Origin: Desulfonispora thiosulfatigenes DSM 11270
GTDB taxonomy: Bacteria; Bacillota; Peptococcia; Peptococcales; Desulfonisporaceae
Assembly: GCF_900176035.1 (NCBI RefSeq)
Contig: NZ_FWWT01000008.1
Location: 1-64,000, forward strand
Length of the DNA stretch: 64,000 bases
Direction of reading: 5' to 3'
This document shows positions 1-9,162 of the stretch, piece after piece. The translations under genes were made by a program, and so were the position numbers. Within the stretch, counting starts at the first letter, position 1. Each line of letters begins with the position of its first letter. The notes under the pieces were generated by a model, which ran no database searches, had not been told where the DNA came from, and worked only from the letters and a program-made list of their open reading frames with translations.

Positions 1-490
1 AAATAAGCATTCTCGATTTTAGTTTTAAGAGTTCAGCTTCAAGCTGTTTAACATGCTCAGTGCTTGTATCAACAGGAGCTGAATCATCTTGGCGTTGTAT
101 ATTAACAGCCTTACCTGATGAATTCATTTTAGCCCTTCTCCCACGTTTCTTATCTCTTAAGGCATCAGGACCAGCCGCTCTATAATCATTTACCCACCTA
201 GCGATAAGAGCATTATTATTAATCCCTATCGAAAGAGCCAGTTCCTGATAAGATACCTCACTTGTTAAATAAGACTCTACCACACCAAGCTTAAATTCAA
301 AAGAATAAGCTTCGTTCTTTCTTGAACGTTTTAATCCATCATCACCAAGTTCTTCGTAGTAATGTACCCAATTGAGAACTTGTCTTCTGTTTTTTACTCC
401 ATATTTTTCTGCTAAAAAAGTATAACCTCCTTCGCCACGTAAATATGCATCTACAACTTTCTTTTTAAACTCATAACTGTATGCAGCCAT
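1..490 (-). CDS. IS3-family transposase OrfA (partial, runs off the window)
   Basis: The frame opens with ATG at 488-490 and stays open to base 1 (about 163 codons). The first 120 residues hold two tandem helix-turn-helix units: YEFKKKVVDAYL...GVKNRRQVLNWV and FEFKLGVVESYL...GINNNALIARWV. A basic KKRGRR stretch follows, then a leucine-rich coiled-coil start (EAELLKLKIENAYL). This is the organisation of IS150-type OrfA, which binds the terminal repeats and is fused to OrfB by -1 frameshifting. It lies just inside the IS end, as expected. The identity is family recognition by eye. Confidence 0.8.
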   Translation of the reverse strand, partial: MAAYSYEFKKKVVDAYLRGEGGYTFLAEKYGVKNRRQVLNWVHYYEELGDDGLKRSRKNEAYSFEFKLGVVESYLTSEVSYQELALSIGINNNALIARWVNDYRAAGPDALRDKKRGRRAKMNSSGKAVNIQRQDDSAPVDTSTEHVKQLEAELLKLKSRMLI

Positions 491-546
491 AAAAATACCG
501 ACCTCCAATTGTTAGATTTTTGGTCTAACTTTTGGGGGTCGGTACA
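1..546 (-). mobile_element. IS3/IS150-like insertion sequence, one end only
   Basis: The element runs off the left edge of the window. Its visible end is a GC-richer terminal inverted-repeat-like stretch at about 500-546; read on the minus strand it begins TGTACCGACCCCCAAAAG and contains GTTAGAC, typical of IS150-group IS3 elements. The OrfA reading frame begins at 490. The other terminus and OrfB are outside the window, so completeness cannot be judged. Confidence 0.75.
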
Positions 547-560
547 TTCATAAAGTAGAT

Positions 561-669
561 GTTTTTATATTGTGTTTTATATTGTGTTTTATATTTCGTT
601 TTATATTTCGTTTTATATTTCGTTTTATATTTCGTTTTATATTTCGTTTTATATTTCGTTTTATATTTT
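561..669. repeat. 12-bp tandem repeat (GTTTTATATTTC unit)
   Basis: About nine head-to-tail copies of a 12-bp unit. The first two copies read TATTGT and the later ones TATTTC. They lie between the IS end and the 3' end of the oxidoreductase gene. The array is not CRISPR-like because it has no spacers. It probably arose by slippage. Confidence 0.9.
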
Positions 670-700
670 AATATTATTGATCCTTTGGTTCTAAAAACCT

Positions 701-2338
701 TTAAACTAAGGGCTCGTAAGTAGTATAGCCACCACTTAAGTTTTTGCTACTATAGCCATTTTGTACTAATATTCGATGTGCTAAATAACCTCTTAAACCA
801 ATTGCACAATAAATAATAATCTCTTTATCCTTTGGTATTTCTTCTATTCTTTCTCTTAATTCATCTATTGGAATATTAAGAGCACCTTTAATCATACCTT
901 CTTTGGTTTCTTCCTTAGTTCTTACATCTAAAATAAAACTGTCATTAGATAAATCTTGAAACTCATCCCAGTGAATTACTTTTGAAGAATTATTTAAAAT
1001 ATTACTTGCTACATATCCCGCCATATTTACAGGGTCCTTTGCTGATGAATAAGGTGGTGCATAGGAAAGTTCTAATTCCTGTAAATCTAAAACTGTCATT
1101 TTAGCTCTAATTGCAGTTGCTAATACGTCTATTCTTTTTTCTACGCCTATAAATCCTACCGCTTGTGCTCCAAGTATCGTTCCATTTTCAGGCGAAAATA
1201 ATAGTTTAATAGCCATTGGCATAGCACCTGGATAATATCCAGCATGAGAGATAGAATGAGTATAAGATTTTAAATAAGGGATATTAAATCTTTTTAAAAT
1301 CTTTTCATTATTTCCAGTGGAGGCAGTAGTCATATCAAAAAGTTTTAAAACTGATGTTCCTTGAGTTCCTTTGTATTCATCTTTGATTCCTAGAATATTA
1401 TTTGCTGCAATTCTGCCTTGCTTGTTAGCAGGACCTGCTAAAGGAATTAAGGTTTGATTTCCATTAATAAAATCTTTAACTTCAATTACATCTCCCACGG
1501 CATATATATCTGGATCTGATGTTTGGAGGTTTTTATTAACCTTGATTCCACCTCGCTCACCAATAGTAAGATCAGCCTTTTTAGCTAAATCTATCTCTGG
1601 ACGCACCCCTATGCCTAAAACGATCATATTTGTTTCAATGCTTGTACCACTATTTAATTCTACAATAGAAGCATCTTCCTTATGTTGAATCTCCTTTAAG
1701 CCATCTCCTAATTGCAGTTTAATCCCTTTTTCTCTTAAATAATCTTGTAATAATACAGCCATTTCATAATCTAAAGGAGCTAAAATTTGATTAGCTAATT
1801 CAACGATAGTAACATTGACCCCTCTTTCATGAAGATTTTCAGCTATTTCAAGGCCTATAAATCCTCCCCCAACTACAACAGCATGCTTAGGTTTACTATT
1901 ATCTACTAATTCCTTTATTCTAAAAGTATCGTCTAAATTTCGTAGTGTAAATACATTTTTAGCCTTAATCCCTGCAATATCAGGTTTAAAAGGAGCAGCC
2001 CCAGGAGATAAAATCAATTTATCATAGCTTTCGGTATATTTTTTATTTTTCTTTAAATCCATTACTTCTACCTGTTTATTTTTAGGGTCAATATTTATGA
2101 CTTCATTATTTACCCTTACATCGACTCTAAAACGTTGCTCCATACCTTCAGCTGTTTGAACCAGGAGGTTTTCTCTGTGTTTAATAACTTCTCCAATATG
2201 ATAAGGTAAGCCACAGTTAGCAAATGATATATTTGGTCCGCGTTCAAATAAGATTATTTCAATATTTTCGTCAATTCTTCTAAGCCTAGCAGCTGCACTA
2301 GCACCTCCAGCAACTCCACCGATAATTAGTACCTTCAA
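701..2338 (-). CDS. CoA-disulfide reductase with C-terminal rhodanese domain (FAD-dependent)
   Basis: 545 aa. An N-terminal FAD-binding Rossmann motif (IIGGVAGGASAAARLRR) is followed by the SFANCGLPYHIG segment. Its single redox cysteine is diagnostic of the CoA-disulfide reductase/NADH-oxidase branch of pyridine nucleotide-disulfide oxidoreductases. A second nucleotide-binding motif (VVVGGGFIGLEIAENL) sits near residue 155. The last 100 residues form a rhodanese domain (ILDVRTKEE...) with active-site loop YCAIGLRG. CoADR-rhodanese fusions are known to reduce CoA disulfides, CoA persulfides or polysulfide with NAD(P)H, so a cytoplasmic role in thiol or sulfur redox is likely. It sits just upstream, in the minus direction, of the IS and repeat. 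The substrate cannot be told from sequence. Confidence 0.88.
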   Translation of the reverse strand: MKVLIIGGVAGGASAAARLRRIDENIEIILFERGPNISFANCGLPYHIGEVIKHRENLLVQTAEGMEQRFRVDVRVNNEVINIDPKNKQVEVMDLKKNKKYTESYDKLILSPGAAPFKPDIAGIKAKNVFTLRNLDDTFRIKELVDNSKPKHAVVVGGGFIGLEIAENLHERGVNVTIVELANQILAPLDYEMAVLLQDYLREKGIKLQLGDGLKEIQHKEDASIVELNSGTSIETNMIVLGIGVRPEIDLAKKADLTIGERGGIKVNKNLQTSDPDIYAVGDVIEVKDFINGNQTLIPLAGPANKQGRIAANNILGIKDEYKGTQGTSVLKLFDMTTASTGNNEKILKRFNIPYLKSYTHSISHAGYYPGAMPMAIKLLFSPENGTILGAQAVGFIGVEKRIDVLATAIRAKMTVLDLQELELSYAPPYSSAKDPVNMAGYVASNILNNSSKVIHWDEFQDLSNDSFILDVRTKEETKEGMIKGALNIPIDELRERIEEIPKDKEIIIYCAIGLRGYLAHRILVQNGYSSKNLSGGYTTYEPLV

Positions 2339-2356
2339 ATATATCCTCTCCTTTAA

Positions 2357-3763
2357 CTATTCTTGTAAGTAAATATATAAATCTTTCTCATTTAATTCAG
2401 GGTAATGTCGTAATATATTTTTAAACAAAATATGTGTATCAATAATATTGTACCTATATTTTGTTTGAATATCCGTAAGATAGTTAATCAGTTTAGTTTT
2501 TCCTTCAATATTTCTTATATTATCCCAAAATAAGATTGATTTATGATAAATAGCATCTGTGTACATTTCCTTATCAGAATAGTTTAATATAGAATCTAAA
2601 CTAGAATAAGTTATATTTTTTTTAATAATTCTCTTAATTTCTTTATCATAATAATAATGACCATATTTATTTTCTAAATATAATAAAGAAGAATAAGTAG
2701 CTAAGCTTTCATCTATCCACGGTTCGTTAGCTTGATCTGAACAAACTAAACTATACCAATACTGATGGGCAACTTCATGAGCAATTGTTTTTTCTCCTAA
2801 CTGATCATGAATTGTACTTAAAAATAGCATTCCTGAAAACTCCATGCCATAAAGATTATCTAAGGGCACATCCACTAAAACTAATTGTTCATAAGGATAT
2901 TTCCCATAAATACTATTATAATATTCTAGACTCGCACTGGCATGAGGTAAAGCATTCCTATTTTTATTTAAATAGCAATAGACTACTTGAGTACCCTGCA
3001 CATTTTTTTGTTTCTTTTTAAATCCTGTACCATAAACTATAGTGAAATCTCGAACTGGTAATTTACTATCAAAAGTAATAGTTTTTGTCTCTTTTATTAC
3101 ATTTTCAGAAATACTGTAAGGTGTTATTATATCAAAATCTGTAGGAGCAGTAATGGTTCCGAAAAAGTTAGCCGCTGGATAAAAATAAGGTTCTCCAAAA
3201 TCGCTCTTAATAAAGCTAAGCCACTCTTTTTTCTTTTCATCAAAGGGAGGTATAGCAGGATACCAATTAGATAGCATATTTACACCTTGATGACTTCCCA
3301 TCATTTTAGCTTGGTCTGGAAGAAAAGTAGTAAACTTTACATAAATATTTACTTTTTCTTTAGGGAATAAACCTTTGTCAAAATATATATTAATTTCATT
3401 GTTATTTTCTTCGTATTTAGATTTCTTATCTGTATTTATATTTAAAATATTTATATATTTGTCTTCATATAATATATTAGCAGGTAAAATTAACCTTAAA
3501 TCAGATTGTAAAAAGTCATAATTATTTTTATACTTTATCATCATTTCAGTTACTATCATTTTATCTTTATATATTTTAGATTTAAGTTTATATTGAGGAA
3601 CATTCTCATTATCCTGCTTATTATAAAGACTATAAATATAGCCCTGCTTAGGATAAGATTCACTATTTACCTTTTCCTTAAAGTTACTATGCATATTTAA
3701 GATAAAAAAAGCAACCAATGTATAAACCAAAACCAGTATTGTCTTTTTTAGCATATTGTTCAT
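2357..3763 (-). CDS. Membrane-anchored M1-type (gluzincin) metallopeptidase
   Basis: 468 aa. One N-terminal hydrophobic segment (residues about 7-23) looks like an uncleaved anchor, so the catalytic domain should face outward. The zinc site is HEVAHQYW (HExxH) near residue 320, followed about 18 residues later by NEPWIDESLATY with the third ligand Glu, the M1 aminopeptidase pattern. The segment GMEFSGMLFLS before it is like the substrate-binding GxMEN region but lacks the exact motif, so aminopeptidase specificity is uncertain. The gene is separated from fliY by a hairpin terminator and is probably an independent unit with the oxidoreductase 19 bp downstream. Confidence 0.8.
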   Translation of the reverse strand: MNNMLKKTILVLVYTLVAFFILNMHSNFKEKVNSESYPKQGYIYSLYNKQDNENVPQYKLKSKIYKDKMIVTEMMIKYKNNYDFLQSDLRLILPANILYEDKYINILNINTDKKSKYEENNNEINIYFDKGLFPKEKVNIYVKFTTFLPDQAKMMGSHQGVNMLSNWYPAIPPFDEKKKEWLSFIKSDFGEPYFYPAANFFGTITAPTDFDIITPYSISENVIKETKTITFDSKLPVRDFTIVYGTGFKKKQKNVQGTQVVYCYLNKNRNALPHASASLEYYNSIYGKYPYEQLVLVDVPLDNLYGMEFSGMLFLSTIHDQLGEKTIAHEVAHQYWYSLVCSDQANEPWIDESLATYSSLLYLENKYGHYYYDKEIKRIIKKNITYSSLDSILNYSDKEMYTDAIYHKSILFWDNIRNIEGKTKLINYLTDIQTKYRYNIIDTHILFKNILRHYPELNEKDLYIYLQE

Positions 3764-3780
3764 CCCATTAAAATCAATTT

Positions 3781-3800
3781 AGGCAGCCCTTAGGCTGCCT
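3781..3800 (-). terminator. Hairpin terminator at the end of the fla/che operon
   Basis: An 8-bp perfect stem (AGGCAGCC/GGCTGCCT) with a 4-nt loop begins 8 bp past the fliY stop. On the minus strand it is followed by AAATTGATTTTAAT, a T-containing but imperfect tract. Its position right after the last motility gene supports a terminator role. Confidence 0.6.
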
Positions 3801-3808
3801 ATTTAAAA

Positions 3809-5119
3809 TTAATTTAACCTGCCTAAGTTCTTTATTCTATTCTCAGCAGATAAAATGTTTGTTATTTTCACGCCATAATTTTCATTAACTACAACTACTT
3901 CACCTTGAGCTATTAAAGTTCCATTTACTAAAATGTCTACAGGTTCATTAGCATATTTTTCTAATTCCACAATAGATCCTGGATTTAAAGCTAAGATTTC
4001 ATTAATTGGTCTTTTCGTTCTTCCTAAAATAACTGAAATCTTAAGTGGTACATCTAAAATTAAATCAAGGTTTTTCTGATTTATATTTGGATTACTAGTA
4101 TTAATTGTTTCAAATTGGGGAGCACTTATTTTAACCTCTTTTACATCTTGTTTTTGTTGTGGTTCTGCTTGTGTTTTTGTTTGACTAACAGTATTACTTT
4201 CAGTTTTAGTTTCGGGTTTATTTTCAGGTTCTGACGCAGTTTGACCTGTGGTAACCTCAACTAATAAAGCTACTTCTTGCTTGGCTACATCTAAGGGCAT
4301 TACTTGAAAAATTTCACTATCTAGTAAATTATCGATTTGGATATTAAAAGCAGTTACTACTACTTCTTTATCACTACTCCAGTTATATTTGAAATCTTCC
4401 ATATTTACATCTACAGAAGTAACTTTAGGAGGAGAAATATTTACTTTTTTATTAAATATCTCTGACATAGCAGTAGCTGATGAACCAACCATTTGATTCA
4501 TAGCCTCAGAGATTGCGCTTATTCTAATTTCATCTAATTCTAAATCAGGATTATCTCCAGCTCCGCCCATCATAATATCGCTAATTATAGCTACATCTGA
4601 GCGCTTTAAAACTAATAAATTTGTTCCTTCTAAACCGGAAATATAATTTACTTCTAATAATATATAAGGAACTTCTAAATTTGAGATTAAATTTTCTGGC
4701 TTTACTACAAAAACTTTTGGTGTATTAATCATCACTTTATGAGATAAAAGATCGGACAAAGCAGTAGAAGCTGAACCAGCTGCTATATTACCTATTTCCC
4801 CTAAAGCATCCTCTTCAAATTCATTTAATAATCCTTCTTCAACCTGTATACCCATTGGTTTAGATGGGTCATCGACTTTTATTTCTTCTTTAGGATCTGC
4901 AGTCTGTGCATTTAACATAGCATCTATATCTTCTTGAGATAATTCTTTATTTTCATTTATAGGTTCTTCTTTAGGTTCTTCAGCCTGTGCATTTAACATA
5001 GCATCTATATCTTCCTGAGATAGTTCTTTATTTTCAATTATTTCTTCTTTAGGTTCATCATCATTTTTGGGATTTAACAAAGCATCTATTTCTTCCTGAG
5101 ATAAGAAGGAATTATCCAT
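3809..5119 (-). CDS. fliY: Flagellar motor switch phosphatase FliY (FliN-type C-terminus)
   Basis: 436 aa. A CheC-like phosphatase region (about residues 95-290) has two ExxN helices, EDALGEIGNIAAGSASTAL and DEIRISAISEAMNQMVGS. A Gln/Lys-rich linker (about 300-345) leads to a C-terminal SpoA/FliN domain (VILGRTKRPINEILALNPGS). FliY removes phosphate from CheY-P and forms the C-ring in Bacillota. The N-terminus carries three copies of the CheY-P-binding type peptide (LSQ(E/D)(E/D)IDA(M/L)L at about 6-15, 33-42 and 60-69) separated by acidic spacers. One such motif is the norm. It is the last gene of the operon, 1 bp from fliM. Confidence 0.95.
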   Translation of the reverse strand: MDNSFLSQEEIDALLNPKNDDEPKEEIIENKELSQEDIDAMLNAQAEEPKEEPINENKELSQEDIDAMLNAQTADPKEEIKVDDPSKPMGIQVEEGLLNEFEEDALGEIGNIAAGSASTALSDLLSHKVMINTPKVFVVKPENLISNLEVPYILLEVNYISGLEGTNLLVLKRSDVAIISDIMMGGAGDNPDLELDEIRISAISEAMNQMVGSSATAMSEIFNKKVNISPPKVTSVDVNMEDFKYNWSSDKEVVVTAFNIQIDNLLDSEIFQVMPLDVAKQEVALLVEVTTGQTASEPENKPETKTESNTVSQTKTQAEPQQKQDVKEVKISAPQFETINTSNPNINQKNLDLILDVPLKISVILGRTKRPINEILALNPGSIVELEKYANEPVDILVNGTLIAQGEVVVVNENYGVKITNILSAENRIKNLGRLN

Positions 5120-5120
5120 A

Positions 5121-6104
5121 TTACATCTCCTCCTGTACTTTTTCCGTAACTTGTATCGCTAATTTATCACCTAATAATCCAGGTTGGCCTTTATATTTTA
5201 AAATTCCTTCTACTAATATATGCATATCTCCATGAACTTTGTTATCTAACGGTATTACATCTCCAATACTAAGCTGTAAAAAGTCACGAATAGATATATT
5301 TGTTTCACCACAAAGTGCAGTTAAGTCTAAAGGAGCATTTAGAATACGATGAGCTATTTCATCTTTACTCTTGCTTTCAGCATTCTTTTTCGAATCTTGG
5401 CTAGAAAACCAAAATTGAGCACTTAAATTTGCAATAACATCTTCTAAAGTTAAAAAAGGAAAACATAAATTTATAATTCCATGTTCTCCCCTAATTTCTG
5501 TAACAAATGTAATAAGAGCTACAATTTCATTAGGAGAAATAATTTGATTTAATTGGGGATTTGTTTCCATAGAATCTATTTGAGAGGTAAACTGAAAGAC
5601 ATCTCCCCATGCAGTTGTTAAATTATCTAAAATCTTTTGATTTAACTTTTTTAATACGCTAAGCTCAATATCGGTTAACTCTCTTGATTCACCAAATTTT
5701 TTACCCTGTCCACCAAATAAGGAATCTATTATTGGAAAGGTAAAATTGGAATTGCATTCAAAAATAGCATTTCCATTTAAAGGTGACAAGTTAAAGTTTG
5801 TTAATAAAGTCGGACTTGGGATTGATACTAAAAATTCTTCATACGTTATTTGGTCTACAGAAGCTATATTTATAGTTACATTAGTTCTTAAATATCCCGA
5901 TAAAAAATTGGATACTATTCTAGCAAAGTTTTCATGAATCATTCGCAAAGTACGCATATGATCATTGGTAAACTTATTAGGTCTCCGAAAATCATATGCT
6001 TTTACTTCTAACTTTTCCTCATTTACTTCTGTTGCGTTTAACTCACCACTATCTATTGCTCCTAAAAGAAGATCTATTTCATCTTGCGAAAGAACCGTTG
6101 ACAT
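5121..6104 (-). CDS. fliM: Flagellar motor switch protein FliM
   Basis: 327 aa, the usual FliM length. The N-terminal CheY-P-binding peptide LSQDEIDLLLGAI is followed by YDFRRPNKFTNDHMRTLRMIHENFAR, the start of the conserved middle domain. The C-terminus is a SpoA-type domain (LCGETNISIRDFLQLSIGDVI). FliM couples CheY-P binding to C-ring rotation switching and contacts FliG and FliY/FliN. It lies between cheY and fliY in one operon. Confidence 0.96.
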   Translation of the reverse strand: MSTVLSQDEIDLLLGAIDSGELNATEVNEEKLEVKAYDFRRPNKFTNDHMRTLRMIHENFARIVSNFLSGYLRTNVTINIASVDQITYEEFLVSIPSPTLLTNFNLSPLNGNAIFECNSNFTFPIIDSLFGGQGKKFGESRELTDIELSVLKKLNQKILDNLTTAWGDVFQFTSQIDSMETNPQLNQIISPNEIVALITFVTEIRGEHGIINLCFPFLTLEDVIANLSAQFWFSSQDSKKNAESKSKDEIAHRILNAPLDLTALCGETNISIRDFLQLSIGDVIPLDNKVHGDMHILVEGILKYKGQPGLLGDKLAIQVTEKVQEEM

Positions 6105-6125
6105 AAACTTTTCAGTCCTTTCTAA

Positions 6126-6488
6126 TTACTTTAATAATTTTTCCACGGCTTGAACCACTCGATCTTGTTGAAATGGTTTAACAATAAAGTCTTTTGCCCC
6201 CGCTTGGATAGCTTCCATTACCATCATTTGCTGACCCATTGCACTACACATAATTACTTTTGCATTTGGATCAATTTGCTTTATTTCTTTTACAGCTTCA
6301 ATTCCATCCTTTTCAGGCATTGTAATATCCATTGTAACAAGATCTGGCTTTAACTCTTGGTATAATTCTACGGCTTTGACACCATTTTCTGCTTCTCCAA
6401 CTACCTCAAAACCACCTTTAGTTAGCATGTCTTTAATCATCATTCTCATAAAAGCTGCATCATCAACAATTAGTATTCTCTTTGCCAT
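6126..6488 (-). CDS. cheY: Chemotaxis response regulator CheY
   Basis: 120 aa single receiver domain with no output domain. The acidic pocket is ILIVDDAAFMR and the phospho-acceptor Asp is in PDLVTMDITMPEKDG (about residue 54). The switch residue is in VIMCSAMGQ and the conserved Lys in DFIVKPF. CheY-P binds FliM/FliY to change rotation. CheC and FliY nearby are its phosphatases. A Shine-Dalgarno (GGAGGT) lies 7 nt before ATG. Confidence 0.96.
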   Translation of the reverse strand: MAKRILIVDDAAFMRMMIKDMLTKGGFEVVGEAENGVKAVELYQELKPDLVTMDITMPEKDGIEAVKEIKQIDPNAKVIMCSAMGQQMMVMEAIQAGAKDFIVKPFQQDRVVQAVEKLLK

Positions 6489-6499
6489 ATCCAGACCTC

Positions 6500-7117
6500 C
6501 TATAATTCTATTCCAACAGAATTAAATATTTTTTCTAAAGATCCTACATGAGGTAACATGAAAAAGTATCCATCAAAAGCTATACTTTCATCAAAAAATC
6601 TAGTTTCTATAATTAATAATCTATCATCAAAATAACCGGTTTCAAGCATAGCAGCACTAATTACGGCTCCTAACATATCATGGGCAAGTGCTGGTACTGA
6701 CGGTTTCATATTTAAATTAGTCATCATACTCATAGAACTTAAAATTGATCCTGTTAAAATATTTCCTATTTCTGAAAGAGCAGACTGCGCCGTTTCATCT
6801 ATAGAAGTATAACTTCCTTCGGGTAATCCCATTAATTTATCTACAAGCGTTAAAGCGCTATTTTCTTTGATAACAAAAAATACATTGGAAGGAGAATCCC
6901 CTAAAACCTCAAGATTAATACATATTACTACTTCTTCTTCATCACCAATTAATTTAATTAATGATTGCATATCAATAATCGCAGCAGTAGGTACATCCAT
7001 ATCAATTTTTTTGCCAGTCATTACTGCTAATGAAGTAGCTGCATTTCCTGCTCCGATATTACCAATTTCTTTTAACACATCAAGATGAATAGCCTGTAAG
7101 TTATCCCAATTTATCAT
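6500..7117 (-). CDS. cheC: CheY-P phosphatase CheC
   Basis: 205 aa. Two phosphatase helices with the E-x-x-N pattern are visible: DVLKEIGNIGAGNAATSL near the N-terminus and TAQSALSEIGNILTGS near residue 115. CheC dephosphorylates CheY-P and is activated by CheD, whose gene is three genes upstream. Both active sites look intact. It is spaced 12 bp from cheY and part of the operon. Confidence 0.94.
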   Translation of the reverse strand: MINWDNLQAIHLDVLKEIGNIGAGNAATSLAVMTGKKIDMDVPTAAIIDMQSLIKLIGDEEEVVICINLEVLGDSPSNVFFVIKENSALTLVDKLMGLPEGSYTSIDETAQSALSEIGNILTGSILSSMSMMTNLNMKPSVPALAHDMLGAVISAAMLETGYFDDRLLIIETRFFDESIAFDGYFFMLPHVGSLEKIFNSVGIEL

Positions 7118-7137
7118 TTTCAGATTCTCCTTTATTG

Positions 7138-7904
7138 TTAGTTTTTTTGATAGAACCAGGGAGAAACTTTATTAAATCCAAGTTCCTTATGATCTAAAAC
7201 ACTTTCTGTAGCTCCAATAAATAGTATCCCATCAGGAGCAAGTGACTTTCTAAAGTTTTCATATAATTGATTTTGTATTTCCTTTGTAAAATAAATTGTA
7301 ACATTGCGACAAATTATTAAATCATAATTAGTTTGATAACTATCTTTTATTAAATCATGCTTTTTAAATTTAACCTTATTTTTTATGTCTTGGCTCAAAC
7401 AAAAGGTATCTCCATCTTTCGTAAAATACTTTGCTAATCTATCAGGACTAACATTTTTTAAAAGATCCGCCTTATAACAGCCTTTTCGTGCGTCTTGTAA
7501 TATTTTATCATCTATATCAGTTGCATCGATAGTATGGATCTGCCGTGGAGTTAATTGATCCAAAATCATGGCTACAGAATATGGTTCTGCACCATTTGAG
7601 CAAGCAGCACTCCAAATTTTTAACTTTCCCTTTTTTCTAATAATTTCGTTAAGATAGTTTTTTCTAAAGTGTCAAAAATAGCTTTATTTCGGAAAAATTC
7701 TGACACATTTATGGTTAATTTATCAATAAAAAGTTGCTTTTGAATTATATCCTTTGTCAAAGCAATATAATAATCATCATAATCTTTAAACCCTTGATAG
7801 GCTAATAAATGATCTATTCTTCTTTTTAACTGTTTTTCCTTATAACCTTCTAAATTTATATTAATCAGTGAAGAAGCTTTTTTTCTAAACTCTTCAAAAT
7901 CCAA
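7138..7904 (-). pseudogene. cheR: MCP methyltransferase CheR, split by a -1 frameshift
   Basis: Two adjoining frames together make a normal CheR of about 255 aa. The N-terminal part ends ...TKLLEKRES-stop at 7620. The catalytic part begins KGKLKIWSAACSNGAEPYS in the -1 frame, before the ATG at 7569, and contains the SAM-binding WSAACSNGAEPYS motif, with DIICRNVTIYF later (written NYDLIICRNVTIYF). The join falls in GAAAAAAGGG (A6 at 7631-7636). One extra A restores the frame. CheR methylates chemoreceptor glutamates. It may be a true mutation, a homopolymer sequencing error, or a recoding/slippage site. fliL and fliJ show the same -1 defect. Function is probable if the shift is rescued. Confidence 0.85.
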
Positions 7905-7921
7905 TTAACTCTCCTCCTAAT

Positions 7922-8422
7922 TTAAATCTCCACCGGAGATTTTCCTACTGTACGCACATATATCTTTTTTTCTAAACAATCTAATATCATGGTTCTTCCT
8001 ACAGATCCACCAGTGTCTTCACCTGTAATTCTAATTCCCAATTCTTTTAAAACTTCTGTACATTTTTTTATATTTCTATCTCCTATTTGTAATAGAGATG
8101 TTTTTGCCGAAGTTTTAAACATTTGAGCTCCACCAGCCATTTTTGCATACAGATTGTGTTTGCTTGTTCCTTTTTTTAGTAACTCATTTAGTAGTAAAGG
8201 AATCCCCATATCTGCAAACTTATAAGGATTTGGAACCTTTGTAAATTGGGTGCTATCAGGTAACATTACATGAATCATGCCACCTATTCCATTAATACGA
8301 TCTAATAAAACAACACCAACACATGAACCTAATCCTAAAGTAAGTAATTTATCCGGGGGGGTACAAACTTTATGTTCAGCTATACCTATTTTATGTTCCT
8401 TTACTCCTCCTCCATTATTCAT
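7922..8422 (-). CDS. cheD: Chemoreceptor glutamine deamidase CheD
   Basis: 166 aa. The catalytic cysteine is in LTLGLGSCVGVVLLD and the histidine in GGMIHVMLPDS; a third conserved region is KMAGGAQMF. CheD deamidates receptor glutamines and binds CheC to stimulate CheY-P hydrolysis, so its co-operon position with cheC fits. RBS context is GGAGGAG-type upstream of ATG; an alternative start a few codons in (MxxHKI) is not excluded. Confidence 0.95.
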   Translation of the reverse strand: MNNGGGVKEHKIGIAEHKVCTPPDKLLTLGLGSCVGVVLLDRINGIGGMIHVMLPDSTQFTKVPNPYKFADMGIPLLLNELLKKGTSKHNLYAKMAGGAQMFKTSAKTSLLQIGDRNIKKCTEVLKELGIRITGEDTGGSVGRTMILDCLEKKIYVRTVGKSPVEI

Positions 8423-8448
8423 TAATACTCCTCCAATTATCGATTCTA

Positions 8449-9150
8449 TTAGCCTCTAATACTACCAATCTCACTAGCACTTTTTTCTAAAATCCTATCT
8501 TGAACACTTAGTACCTTACTATTAAATGATAAAAACCTTGAATAGGTTAACATTTCGCCCATATTTTTTACTAAATCTACATTAGAAGATTCCAAAAAGC
8601 CCTGCATTACAGTACTATTATCAGACCAGTTTGCGCCTTCTTCATCATTTGTAATATACAGATTTTCTCCTACTTTTCGCAAATCATCTAAATTTTCAAA
8701 GTTGGTTAACGCAAATTCTTGATCTGGTTTTCCATCTTCAACCATTATTGATCCTTGTTCACCTTGTACTTTAAAACCATGATTATCAACTAAATAGCCT
8801 TCTGCATCCTTTTGAAAAGCACCATTTCTTGTATATTGATAACTACCATCTGGCAATTCTAAAGTAAAAAAGGCATCTCCCTTTATTGCATAATCAAATT
8901 CTCTATTTGTTTCCTGTATACTGCCCATTGTATAGTCAGTTTTTATTTCATCTAATTTCACCCCATGAGAGGTGCTTCCAATGATTTTTTGCCCATTTTT
9001 AGATACAAGGGCTTCTTTAAAAGTGCTAGCTGCTATATCTTGTTGTTTATAGCCAGAAGTATTAACATTAGCTAAGTTACCACCTATTGTATTTAATGCT
9101 TTTTGGTTATAATTTAGTCCTGTATTAGCTATATATAAACCTTTTATCAC
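8449..9150 (-). CDS. Flagellar rod/hook-basal body protein, FlgF/FlgG (FlhO/FlhP) family
   Basis: 233 aa. The N-terminal rod-protein signature is MIKGLYIANTGLNYNQKALNTIGGNLANVNTSGYKQ. It contains the FlgE/F/G central domain segment DYAIKGDAFFTLELPDG...YTRNGAFQKD, and the C-terminal motif GFLESSNVDLVKNMGEMLTYSR is the paired coiled-coil D0 helix. These proteins form the distal/proximal rod. FlgF versus FlgG cannot be settled from sequence alone. The hook gene of the same family is at 20904-21707. Position next to sigD and cheD resembles other clostridial fla/che operons. Confidence 0.88.
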   Translation of the reverse strand: MIKGLYIANTGLNYNQKALNTIGGNLANVNTSGYKQQDIAASTFKEALVSKNGQKIIGSTSHGVKLDEIKTDYTMGSIQETNREFDYAIKGDAFFTLELPDGSYQYTRNGAFQKDAEGYLVDNHGFKVQGEQGSIMVEDGKPDQEFALTNFENLDDLRKVGENLYITNDEEGANWSDNSTVMQGFLESSNVDLVKNMGEMLTYSRFLSFNSKVLSVQDRILEKSASEIGSIRG

Positions 9151-9162
9151 CTGTATCCACTC

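Noticed and set aside
561-669. Possible CRISPR-like array
   Set aside because: The 12-bp units are contiguous without spacers, so it is a simple tandem repeat.
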